Below, one piece after another: positions 17,479 through 24,976 of a stretch of DNA of 64,000 nucleotides. The DNA lies in assembly GCF_018101125.2 (NCBI RefSeq), contig NZ_JAELVF020000001.1, positions 3,076,665-3,140,664 of the forward strand. The letters run 5' to 3'. The DNA comes from Streptomyces tardus. Lineage in GTDB: Bacteria; Actinomycetota; Actinomycetes; Streptomycetales; Streptomycetaceae. Positions within the stretch are counted from its first letter, which is position 1. Every line of letters begins with the position of its first letter. The position numbers and the translations under genes are program-made. The notes under the pieces were generated by a model that worked only from the letters and a program-made list of their open reading frames with translations, searched no databases and was not told where the DNA came from.

Positions 17479-18462
17479 ATGACCACTGCCGAGACCGGCG
17501 AGCCCGGCCGAATCGTCCTGCTCACCACCAGCCACCGGGTGGCGCCCGGGCTGCTGTCCTGGCCCGCGTGGGAGCAACTGCGCGCCGCCGACTCGGTGTT
17601 GTGCGCGGATGAGCGGCAACCGCAGCTGCCGTATCTGCGGGAGGCCGGGGTCGAACCGGTGCTCGGCCCGCTGCCCGACGCCCGCGAACTGGTCGAGCGC
17701 TGCCTGCCCGGCCGTACCGTCGTGGTGATCGCGGGCGCGCAGGGCGAGCCGCGGCTGACCGACGGCCTCGCCCGGCTGGCCGGCTCCGGCCGGGAGACGA
17801 TGCCCTTGCTGGAACTGCTGCCCGGTTCCTACGACCTGCCGGGAGCGCGGCTGCTGGACGTCGTCGAGATCATGGACCAGATCCGGCGGAGCTGCCCGTG
17901 GAGCAGCACCCGTACGCACAAGGAGCTGGTCAAGCACGGCATCGAGGAGGCGTACGAACTCGTCGAGGCGATCGAGAGCGGCGACCGCCAGGAGCTGCGC
18001 GAGGAGCTCGGCGACGTACTGCTCCAGGTCGTCTTCCACGCGCGGATCGCGCAGGAGGACCCGGACGAGCCGTTCTCGGTCGACGATGTCGCCGCGACCA
18101 TCGTGGACAAGCTCATCCACCGCCACCCGCACCTCTTCGGCGAGGAGACGGCCGAGACCCCCGAGGACGTCAGGGCGCTCTGGCTGCGCACCAAGGCCGT
18201 CGAGAAGCAGCGCACCTCGGTCACCGAGGGGGTTCCGCTCGGGCAGCCCGCACTGGCGCTCTCCGCGAAGCTGGTCGGCCGCGCACACTCCGCCGGGCTC
18301 GACGTTGCGCTGCCCCAAGGCGAGGGCGTGGGCTACGAGTTGCTGGAGCTGGCAGCCCGTGCCGAGCTGGCCGGAACCGATCCGGAGACCGCGCTGCGCG
18401 CCGCGGCCCGCACCTACCGCGACGCCATCCGTACCGCCGAGGCCGCCACCGGCGGGCACTGA
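17479..18462 (+). CDS. mazG: Nucleoside triphosphate pyrophosphohydrolase MazG
   Basis: A 327-residue protein with the MazG NTP-PPase domain from about residue 125: LLDVVEIMDQIRRSCPW, then the metal-binding signature EEAYE (156-160) and EELGD (175-179), and HRHPHLFGEE with KAVEKQ further on. It cleaves NTPs, including aberrant ones, to NMP and pyrophosphate. The N-terminal ~120 residues form a degenerate tetrapyrrole-methylase-like domain, usual in actinomycete MazG. No ribosome site precedes ATG 17479. TAGATT (17467-17472) sits six bases upstream, so the transcript is probably leaderless. Confidence 0.93.
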   Translation: MTTAETGEPGRIVLLTTSHRVAPGLLSWPAWEQLRAADSVLCADERQPQLPYLREAGVEPVLGPLPDARELVERCLPGRTVVVIAGAQGEPRLTDGLARLAGSGRETMPLLELLPGSYDLPGARLLDVVEIMDQIRRSCPWSSTRTHKELVKHGIEEAYELVEAIESGDRQELREELGDVLLQVVFHARIAQEDPDEPFSVDDVAATIVDKLIHRHPHLFGEETAETPEDVRALWLRTKAVEKQRTSVTEGVPLGQPALALSAKLVGRAHSAGLDVALPQGEGVGYELLELAARAELAGTDPETALRAAARTYRDAIRTAEAATGGH

Positions 18463-18505
18463 GGCGCTCGCTCCGGCAGTCTCGGCGACCGCGACAGCGG
18501 GTCGG

Positions 18506-18963
18506 TCAGTGCTGCCGGTTCCGCCGCCGGTTGCGGTCGCCGAGGATCAGGAGCGCGCCGATCGCGGGCACCGTCCAGGCCGGTGACTTCGGCAGGACGA
18601 AGCTCAGCGGAGCGCCCCACGCGACCAGCGCCCAGCCCAGCCACCCCGGTACGCGCCGGCCTCGCCGGGCGGACCACACGACGTGGGAGCCGAACACCAG
18701 CATCGGGGCCCCGAAGCTGCCGAAGGTGCCCCAGAAGGCCTCGGAACGTCTGAACTCGGCGAGTGTGGTGGAGGGTTCGAGGGTGAAGCCGTTCCACCCG
18801 CCCTCGCGCAGACCGTCCGCCAGGCCCTCGCGCACATCGCGCGGCGCGACCGGACGTGGGTCGCACCGAAGGCGACGGAGGTCCAGCCGGCGGCAGCGGT
18901 GAGCCGGGCGCCCGTCACGCACGGGCCGGTCGGTCGGTCGGCGTGCCGCTCGGAGTGCGTCAT
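18506..18963 (-). pseudogene. DUF6463-type membrane protein gene, frameshifted
   Basis: The upstream part reads MTHSERHADRPTGPCVTG then GWTSVAFGATHV from ATG 18963, with GAGG eight bases upstream. The downstream part, in a different frame, continues VAPRDVREGLADGL and FWGTFGSFGAPMLVFGSHVVW to a stop at 18506. Joining the two near 18856-18862 by one added base gives one continuous small membrane protein of the DUF6463 type, about 152 residues with three to four helices. As written, neither frame gives the whole protein, so this is a recent frameshift or a sequencing error. It is divergent from the TetR gene, with paired operators between. Family name is from memory of the GTFGSFGAP pattern. 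Confidence 0.6.
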
Positions 18964-19009
18964 CGCGAACACCTCTTCCCCGAGCCGGCCTTCCGCGCGC
19001 CGACTCTTC

Positions 19010-19060
19010 TGTACGGGTGCGTATAACGCCACGCTACCAACATCTGTACGCTTGCGTATG
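19010..19060. promoter_or_regulatory. Twin TetR-type operators
   Basis: TGTACGGGTGCGTATA (19010-19025) and TGTACGCTTGCGTATG (19045-19060) are direct copies 35 bp apart. Each contains a dyad of the form TACGC-NN-GCGTA, perfect in the second copy. They lie in the spacer between the DUF6463 gene and the divergent TetR gene, which suggests autoregulation and control of the neighbour. Confidence 0.65.
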
Positions 19061-19140
19061 AATGAGATCGGCGGCACAGGTCGGCAGTGCGCTTCTGTGT
19101 GCGAGTCGTCAGTACGAGATCGAGGCAACGGAGGCCCCCG

Positions 19141-19698
19141 GTGGCGACAGCCCGTACCCCACGTCAGGCATGGATCGACGCAGGCCTGCGCGCACTGGCC
19201 GCCGGCGGGCCCGACGCGGTGCGCGTCGAATCGCTCGCCCGTACGCTCGGCGTCACCAAGGGCGGCTTCTACGGGTATTTCGCCGACCGGAACGCGCTGC
19301 TCGCCGAGATGCTGGACGACTGGGAGCGCCGCAGCGTCCCCGACGTCATCGCACAGGCCGAGCGCGAGGGCGACAGTGCGCTCGACAGGACCAAGCGCGC
19401 CGCCGAACTCACCTTCTCCGACGACCTGTTGCCGATCGACCTGGCCGTCCGCGACTGGGCCCGCCGGGACTCCGAGGTCGCCGAACGACTGCGACGCGTC
19501 GACAACGAGCGCATCGGCTATCTGCGCCGCAGCTTCGCCGACCGCTATCCGGACAGCGTCGAACTGGAGGCCCGCTGCCTGCTCGCCTTCTCGGCCGCCA
19601 TCGCCGGCGACCTCATCGCCGCCGACCACCCGGGCCACACCCGCCAGGAGATCACCCGGCGCGCCGCCGAACTCCTCTTCTCCGACCCCGACGCCTGA
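19141..19698 (+). CDS. TetR/AcrR family transcriptional regulator
   Basis: A 185-residue regulator. GTG 19141 has GGAGG about 6 bases upstream. The N-terminal DNA-binding domain is clear: RQAWIDAGLRALAAGGPDAV, then the helix-turn-helix VESLARTLGVTKGGFYGYFADR (residues ~30-51). The helical C-terminal ligand domain begins near residue 60. Family members repress until a small ligand binds. The divergent DUF6463 gene and the two operator-like dyads at 19010-19060 make it a likely local repressor. The ligand is unknown. Confidence 0.88.
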   Translation: MATARTPRQAWIDAGLRALAAGGPDAVRVESLARTLGVTKGGFYGYFADRNALLAEMLDDWERRSVPDVIAQAEREGDSALDRTKRAAELTFSDDLLPIDLAVRDWARRDSEVAERLRRVDNERIGYLRRSFADRYPDSVELEARCLLAFSAAIAGDLIAADHPGHTRQEITRRAAELLFSDPDA

Positions 19699-19851
19699 CC
19701 GCTGCCCGGACCCGCTGCCCGATCCCGACGCAGGGTCCGGTGCCCGTGCCGAACCCTCTGCGACGCCTCGCCGGGGCGTACGGCGAGGGCCGCTGTGCGC
19801 GGGGGGCCGTCCCGCCCTCGACGAACCAGGTGCGGCCTGCCCCGCACCGCC

Positions 19852-20703
19852 TTACTCGTCTCCCATCACCAGGCCCTCGATGGTGTGCTTCTGGGTGATG
19901 GGCGTCAGTTTGTCGACGACCGGGCAGTTCAGGTGGTGGCGCACCCGCTCCGGCAGCGCCTCCCAGTACCTCCGCGTGAGAGCGGTGTCGTGGCGGTCGG
20001 CGTTGTTCGCCCCGGGCCCGTCGACGCCCAGTACGAGAACGGGTCGCGCCGCGGTCGACTCGTTCCTGGTGCCGCGGTGGACGGTCAGTGCGCTGCGGGC
20101 CGAAATGTCGCCCCGCTGCGGGTACTTGCGCACCGCGCGCTGTTCGTAGCGGCCGTAGCGCTCACGGGGAGGGAACATCCCGTGCGCGAAGTCGGGTTCG
20201 TCGTCCCACTGGGTGCCGGGGGCGATCTCGAAGGGGCCCATGTCCTCGGTGGTGTCGACCGCGGTGAGGTTGAACGCCAGTGAGGTGAGGCGACGTTCGG
20301 TGCGCGTCTCCTCGGGGATGGGGAAGTCGCGGTGCCAGGGCTGGTTGACCGCGCCCGCGAGCGGTACGTCGAAACCGAGCTCGACGATGCGGTAGTCCGG
20401 TCCGAGGACGGCGGTGGCCACGGATCGGACCCAGGGATGCTCGACGAGGTCCACGAACCCCCGCAGCTGTTCGGGGTGTATCTCCACGTAGTAGCGGTGC
20501 GGACCCCGCCCCACCGCGCCGTCGGGTCGGGAGCGCGCCTCCTCGAAGGCGGTCTCGATGTCCTCGCGCAGCCGGTCGGTCCACTCCTTGGTGAAGGCAC
20601 CTTTCCGTGCCGTGATGCCGTCTGTGTACAGGTTCGTCACTTCCTGCGACACGTCGACGTCCAGGTCGCCGGCACGGTCTCCGGGATATGCGGACACAGT
20701 CAT
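19852..20703 (-). CDS. Phytanoyl-CoA dioxygenase family protein
   Basis: A 283-residue Fe(II)/2-oxoglutarate oxygenase. ATG 20703 follows AGGAGG by five bases; an upstream open extension lacks a start signal. QPWHRDFPIP supplies the H-x-D iron ligands, ALTVHRGTRNES the distal His with the 2-oxoglutarate-binding Arg, and FNLTAVDTTEDMGPFEIAPGTQ is the typical strand between them. Members hydroxylate small molecules in secondary metabolism or catabolism; the substrate is unknown. It is divergent from a LacI regulator with an operator-like dyad between them, so it is probably induced by the LacI ligand. Confidence 0.82.
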   Translation of the reverse strand: MTVSAYPGDRAGDLDVDVSQEVTNLYTDGITARKGAFTKEWTDRLREDIETAFEEARSRPDGAVGRGPHRYYVEIHPEQLRGFVDLVEHPWVRSVATAVLGPDYRIVELGFDVPLAGAVNQPWHRDFPIPEETRTERRLTSLAFNLTAVDTTEDMGPFEIAPGTQWDDEPDFAHGMFPPRERYGRYEQRAVRKYPQRGDISARSALTVHRGTRNESTAARPVLVLGVDGPGANNADRHDTALTRRYWEALPERVRHHLNCPVVDKLTPITQKHTIEGLVMGDE

Positions 20704-20751
20704 CCTCGCCTCCTCGCGGGCAGAGCTTCCTGCCTCAGATTGCATCGATGA

Positions 20752-20766
20752 ATGCAGCGTTGCAAC
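20752..20766. promoter_or_regulatory. LacI-type operator
   Basis: TGCAGCGTTGCA (20753-20764) is an imperfect dyad around a central CG, close to the usual LacI-family operator TGCAACGTTGCA. A second dyad, TGCAT-CGATGA-ATGCA, overlaps its left side (20741-20756). Both lie between the divergent dioxygenase and LacI genes. Confidence 0.6.
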
Positions 20767-20818
20767 AGTCTGTGCGACAACTCCTGTGCGGATGTTGGCG
20801 CATGGCAGGATGACGAGG

Positions 20819-21823
20819 GTGAGCAGTCGACTGAAGGATGTGGCAGCCCGGGCCGGCGTCTCCGTGCGCACCGTGTCGAACGTCGTCAGCGGGTCCGCAC
20901 CGGTCGCCCCGGAGACCCGGCGGCGCGTCCAGGAGGTGATCGACGAGCTCGGCTACCGCCCCAACCTCGCAGCCCGCAGCCTGCGCGCGGGCCGCACCGG
21001 CATCATCGGCCTGGCCATACCCGAACTGCACTCGCCCTACTTCGGCGAACTCGCCGGACTCCTGGTGGACGGCGCCCAGCGCCGGTCCTGGACCGTGGTC
21101 ATCGACCAGACGCGGGGCGACGCGGACGCCGAACGCCGCCTGCTCGTCCCGGGTGGCGGGCGGATGGTCGACGGCCTCATCATCAGCCCCTGGGCGCTGG
21201 ATCCGGCCGAGTTGGCCGCGACGGAGCCCGCCGTCCCGCTCGTTCTCCTCGGCGAGCGCAGTCCGCACGGGGCGGCGGACCACGTCGCCGTCGACAACGT
21301 CGCCGCCGCCGACGAAGCCACCAGCCACCTCATCGGTCTGGGTCACCGACGCATCGCCGCCATCGGCCTCCAGCCCCATCTCCACAACGGCACCGCCCGG
21401 CTGCGCGCCGAGGGCTACCGCCGCGCACTGGACCGCGCAGGGCTTCCTCATGAACCGGCCGCCCAGCGCTCCACGGCCGCGCTGCACCGGGCCGACGGCG
21501 CCCGCACCATGGCCGAACTCCTCGACGGGCCGTCCGCCCCCGACGCCGTGTTCGCCTTCAGCGACGAACTCGCCCTGGGCGCCCTCCACGTGGCGCACCA
21601 GCGGGGCCTGCGCGTGCCCGAGGACATCGCGATCGTCGGCTTCGACGACATCGAGGACGGCCGCTACAGCCACCCCGCGCTGACCACCATCGCGCCCGAC
21701 AAGCAGCAGATCGCCGAACGGTCGCTGCAATGCCTGGCGGACCGCGTCTACAGCCCCGGCAACACCGTTCCCCCGCAGCAACTCGTCGTCCCGCACCGGC
21801 TGATCAGACGCGGCACCACCTGA
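20819..21823 (+). CDS. LacI family transcriptional regulator
   Basis: A 334-residue LacI protein. The N-terminal headpiece SSRLKDVAARAGVSVRTVSN is textbook, with the hinge RPNLAARSLRAGRTG near residue 55. The periplasmic-binding-like effector domain follows, ending in DIAIVGFDDIEDGRYSHPALTTI. GTG 20819 gives the standard family start; ATG 20810, nine bases upstream, is possible. The neighbouring dioxygenase gene and the intervening operator suggest control of a small oxidation pathway. The inducer is not evident from sequence. The 3' side is followed by the insertion sequence after ~210 bp. Confidence 0.9.
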   Translation: MSSRLKDVAARAGVSVRTVSNVVSGSAPVAPETRRRVQEVIDELGYRPNLAARSLRAGRTGIIGLAIPELHSPYFGELAGLLVDGAQRRSWTVVIDQTRGDADAERRLLVPGGGRMVDGLIISPWALDPAELAATEPAVPLVLLGERSPHGAADHVAVDNVAAADEATSHLIGLGHRRIAAIGLQPHLHNGTARLRAEGYRRALDRAGLPHEPAAQRSTAALHRADGARTMAELLDGPSAPDAVFAFSDELALGALHVAHQRGLRVPEDIAIVGFDDIEDGRYSHPALTTIAPDKQQIAERSLQCLADRVYSPGNTVPPQQLVVPHRLIRRGTT

Positions 21824-22031
21824 GCCGACAGCCCCACGAGGAGCAGCCACGCGCGAGCGGAGGCCGCGTTCGCGCCTGTCGCTACTCCGGCCGTGGGCGC
21901 CCGTTCGCTCGCCGTACGGTACGCCTCGGCCGCTGCACGTTTCCGGCTCCGCGCGACCGGGTTGAGCCCGGCCGGCTCGGACTCGGTTGACGGCCGGCGG
22001 ACGGCCACGGAACAGTCGGGTGCTCGCTGAT

Positions 22032-23345
22032 GCTCCTATTGCTGTCAAGCGGCTTGGAGCCAGTTGCGGTAGGCGTAGGTGAGGTCGTCGTCTCTGCTGA
22101 GTCCTCGTTCGATTCTGGAGATGGTGGTGGGCCAGACTCCGAAGTGCTGGGCGACAGCGGTGAGAGTGATGTTCTTGGCCTGCCGCAAGGGACGCAGATC
22201 GGCTGTGCCCGGGATGGTGACCGTGGTGGTGAGGCAGCGGAACATCTCCCGGGCGATGGCCCGTTTCAGCATCCGGATGATTTCCTTCTTGGTCCGTCCG
22301 GCAGCGGTCTGTCGTGCGACGTAGGCCCGGGTCCGGGCGTCGCTGGACATGCGGACCAGGGCGACGCGGTAGAGGGCTGCGTTGGCTGTTCGGTCACCGC
22401 CTCGGGAGAGGCGGTGCCGGTTGGTTCTGCCGCTGGAGGCAGGGACCGGCGCGGCTCCGCAGAGTGCTGCGAAGGACGCCTCGGTCCGCATCCGTTCGGG
22501 GTTGCCGCCTGCGGTGATCAGCAGTTGTGCGGCGGTGTCGGGGCCGACACCGTAGGCGGCCCGCAAACCCGGGTTGTGGGTGGTGACCTCTGCGTCCAGG
22601 GCCCGCGTCAGCGTCTCGTGCTCGGCGGTGAGTTCCTTGACGCGGCGGGCGAGGCTTTTCAGTGCGGTCAGGACGGCGACGTGTAGGGCGTCGCCGGTCG
22701 GCCGCAGCCGGGCCAGGGCCTCGGTGCGGTCGGTGCTCTTGAGCTGCCCGTATTTCGCGCGGATGGCGTCCGGGGCGGTGATGAGGACGTTGCCGATCTG
22801 GTTGAGTGCGGCGGTGCGGGCCTTGACGGCGGAGCGGGCGGCGTTGTGCAGGGCGCGTATCCCGGCGACCGTCTCGTCCTTGGGTGAGCTGGAGGCTCTG
22901 CCGGACAGGGCGGCGCGAGCGGCGGCGTAGGCGTCGATCGGGTCGGACTTGCCAGTGCGGCGGCGTTCGGCCCTGTCAGGGCGGTTGACCTCGACGACCT
23001 GGTGCCCGCGGGAGCGGGCGGTGCGGGTGAAGCCGGCCCCGTAGGACGAGGTGCCTTCCACTCCGATCGCGACCACACCTCCGTGGGCGGTCAGGAAGGC
23101 CAGGGCCGCTGCGTATCCAGCGGTGGTGGTGGCGAACTCCGCGTCCGCGAGATGGCCGCCGTTGTCGCTGATGACCGCGACGTGGACGGTGTCGGCGTGG
23201 GAGTCAACCCCGCCGAACACGTCCCGGTCCATGGTGTCCGCCGCGACCTCTGATGCCATGCTGATACTGCCTTCCCAGCCGAAGGTAGGCGCCGGCCGGG
23301 TGGCGCAGACAGGACATTGAAGGGGCTTCTGACCAAGCTCCTATC
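22032..23345 (-). mobile_element. IS110-family insertion sequence
   Basis: The transposase gene (minus strand) is bracketed by the 8-bp direct repeat GCTCCTAT (plus strand) at 22032-22039, five bases from the transposase stop, and at 23338-23345, about 80 bp before its start. No terminal inverted repeats are seen, as expected for IS110. I take the repeats as the recombination core at each end, giving an element near 1.3 kb. The 80-bp leader (23260-23337) can form two small hairpins and is where an IS110 bridge RNA would be sought. Exact ends are inferred. Confidence 0.65.
22045..23259 (-). CDS. IS110 family transposase
   Basis: A 404-residue DEDD recombinase. The RuvC-like N-domain begins VFGGVDSHADTVHVAVI with the first Asp. 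IGVEGTSSYGAGFT (Glu) and RTGKSDPIDAYAAARA (two Asp) follow. The C-terminal transposase domain has GVGPDTAAQLLITAGG and FAALCGAAPVPASSGRTNRH, with its catalytic Ser. After it comes an extra ~45-residue Cro/C1-like helix-turn-helix, ITLTAVAQHFGVWPTTISRIE. The frame appears complete and undamaged. The gene begins ATG 23259 with no strong ribosome site. Confidence 0.92.
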   Translation of the reverse strand: MASEVAADTMDRDVFGGVDSHADTVHVAVISDNGGHLADAEFATTTAGYAAALAFLTAHGGVVAIGVEGTSSYGAGFTRTARSRGHQVVEVNRPDRAERRRTGKSDPIDAYAAARAALSGRASSSPKDETVAGIRALHNAARSAVKARTAALNQIGNVLITAPDAIRAKYGQLKSTDRTEALARLRPTGDALHVAVLTALKSLARRVKELTAEHETLTRALDAEVTTHNPGLRAAYGVGPDTAAQLLITAGGNPERMRTEASFAALCGAAPVPASSGRTNRHRLSRGGDRTANAALYRVALVRMSSDARTRAYVARQTAAGRTKKEIIRMLKRAIAREMFRCLTTTVTIPGTADLRPLRQAKNITLTAVAQHFGVWPTTISRIERGLSRDDDLTYAYRNWLQAA

Positions 23346-23505
23346 AGGTCATGTTCCGCCCGGCCGGAGCCATGAGAACGAGTTCCGGCGGCCGGACAGA
23401 CCAGCGCGAGGACAGCCCAGCAGGGCGTCAGTCAGTGCCCGAGTCACGACCGCCGGAACCCGAGTATCAGCATCAATGTCAGTGCCCGGTGCGAGACTGA
23501 CCGGC

Positions 23506-24114
23506 ATGACGGAAGCGCGGCAGAAGGCAGACCTCCGGCGGTACCTGCAGGCGGGCCGCGAGGCTCTGCTGTGGAAGCTCGACGGGCTGTCCGAGTACGA
23601 GATGCGACGCCCCATGACGCCGACCGGCACCAATCTGCTCGGGCTCGTCAAGCACATGGCCGGGGTGGAGATCGGCTACTTCGGCGAGACCTTCGGGCGG
23701 CCCTTCGACCCGCTGCCCGCCTGGCTGGTCGACATCGAGAACGCCGAGGAGAACGCCGAGGAGAACGTGGACATGTGGGCCACGGCGGAGGAGTCGAGCG
23801 CGGACATCGTCGGCCTCTACCGCCGGGTGTGGGAGCACGCGGACGCGACGATCGAAAGGCTGCCGCTGGACGCGCCCGGCGAGGTGCCCCACTGGCCGCA
23901 GGACCGCAGACATGTGACGCTGCACCAGATCGTGGTCCACGTCATCGCCGACCTCACCCGGCACGCGGGGCACGCCGACATCCTGCGCGAGTTGATCGAC
24001 GGGGCGGTCGGCATGCGCGAGGGCAACGACAACATGCCCACCGACGACCGCGCCTGGTGGGAGCGCCACCATCGCCAAGTGGAGCGAGCGGCAGGCGAGT
24101 TCACCCCGAGCTGA
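23506..24114 (+). CDS. DinB family / mycothiol-dependent DUF664-type protein
   Basis: A 202-residue four-helix-bundle protein of the DinB superfamily. LQAGREALLWKLDGLSEYEMRRP starts the bundle. LLGLVKHMAGVEIGYF holds the first His, and HQIVVHVIADLTRHAGHADILRE carries the two further His ligands of the metal triad. In actinomycetes such proteins are thiol (mycothiol) S-transferases or isomerases; the substrate is unknown. No ribosome site precedes ATG 23506. GAGACT (23493-23498) lies seven bases upstream, so a leaderless transcript is possible. Confidence 0.82.
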   Translation: MTEARQKADLRRYLQAGREALLWKLDGLSEYEMRRPMTPTGTNLLGLVKHMAGVEIGYFGETFGRPFDPLPAWLVDIENAEENAEENVDMWATAEESSADIVGLYRRVWEHADATIERLPLDAPGEVPHWPQDRRHVTLHQIVVHVIADLTRHAGHADILRELIDGAVGMREGNDNMPTDDRAWWERHHRQVERAAGEFTPS

Positions 24115-24245
24115 CCCCGTGCGCCCGTCGACGGCACTGCCCGTGCGCGAGGATCGTCCCTGCCTTGGCCCGACCTGCGCCATGAGCAGAGGCGCCGACC
24201 GCGTGCCGACCTGCGCCTCTGCTTGGTGCGGGTGTTGTGGTTCGG

Positions 24246-24443
24246 TCAGTCGCCCTGCTTGATGAGGTCGACGAAGGCGGCCCACTCTGTGGGGGAGAAG
24301 GCGAAGGCGCCACGGGTGCGGTCCTTGCTGTCGCCGACCGCGACGAGGCCGTCGGCCGTCAGCTGGGTCTCCAGGCAGTTGCCGCTGCCTCCGTTGGAAT
24401 AGCTCGACTTGTGCCACAGATGTGCGGGCAGATCGTGTCGCAT
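24246..24443 (-). CDS. DUF397 protein
   Basis: A 65-residue DUF397 protein. ATG 24443 is preceded by GGAGG. The family pattern is complete: LWHKSSYSNGGSGNCLE, VAVGDSKDR and FSPTEWAAFVDLI. DUF397 genes accompany WhiJ-type XRE regulators in Streptomyces development loci, and the protein is thought to modulate its partner regulator. It is the last of a minus-strand row: XRE, DUF397, broken DUF397, DUF397. Confidence 0.85.
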   Translation of the reverse strand: MRHDLPAHLWHKSSYSNGGSGNCLETQLTADGLVAVGDSKDRTRGAFAFSPTEWAAFVDLIKQGD

Positions 24444-24488
24444 GCTGTTTCCTCCGGCAAGAGGTGCCGTCGCGGTGCGGTGCTGCAC

Positions 24489-24716
24489 CTAACCGAGATT
24501 GTCGAAGTCGTTCTTGTGCACGCCCCCTTTGAACGCCAGCCACTCGCCGGCAGTGAAGCAGAGGTGAGAGGCATGGGGGTGCTTGGAGACGTGTACGGCC
24601 ATGCCACCTACGAGTAGCGCAGCGAGTTCGCAGCACTGACTGTTGCTCGCGGTCAGAATGCTCTTCTGTCAGATAGGTGGCGTGGGGTCGATCGAGTAAA
24701 GGTCCTGCTTCTCCAT
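24489..24716 (-). pseudogene. DUF397 gene broken by an in-frame TGA
   Basis: From ATG 24716 the frame reads MEKQDLYSIDPTPPI, then TGA (24671-24669), then continues QKSILTASNSQCCELAAL and ends FTAGEWLAFKGGVHKNDFD at TAG 24489. The 75-codon whole matches DUF397 in length and pattern. The TGA stands exactly where the family has its conserved Trp (W-x-KS), so TGG became TGA by one base change. No internal start with a ribosome site is evident. Confidence 0.75.
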
Positions 24717-24763
24717 CAGTCTTACCTGCCTTCCAGGCTCGCGATCAGGCCGTTCCTTCATGC

Positions 24764-24961
24764 TCAGGCAAAGAAGGAACCGGTTTTGACGGCTGCGAGG
24801 AAGGTGAGCCATCCATTGCCCGGGAAAGTGACCTCCGGGCCCGCGAAAGTCTTCGAATCGCGGAACGCCATGCGCCCGTCAGATCGGTACTGCGCTTCCA
24901 CGCATGCGCCGTTCTGGGCGCTGTAGCTGCTCTTGAACCAACGCGAACGGTCTGTGTTCAT
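24764..24961 (-). CDS. DUF397 protein
   Basis: A 65-residue DUF397 protein immediately downstream of the XRE regulator gene (15 bp). It carries RWFKSSYSAQNGACVEAQY, MAFRDSKTF and NGWLTFLAAVK, matching the family from end to end. As the nearest gene to the regulator it is the most likely functional partner of that protein. Ribosome site weak; ATG 24961 is fixed by the family start. Confidence 0.85.
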   Translation of the reverse strand: MNTDRSRWFKSSYSAQNGACVEAQYRSDGRMAFRDSKTFAGPEVTFPGNGWLTFLAAVKTGSFFA

Positions 24962-24976
24962 CTCGACTGATTCTCT

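Noticed and set aside
21824..22031. A gene remnant left of the insertion sequence
   Set aside because: Frames on both strands here show no recognisable domain or start signal.
24669..24671. TGA as a selenocysteine codon in the DUF397 gene
   Set aside because: DUF397 has Trp at this place and no selenocysteine insertion structure is apparent; a point mutation is the simpler reading.
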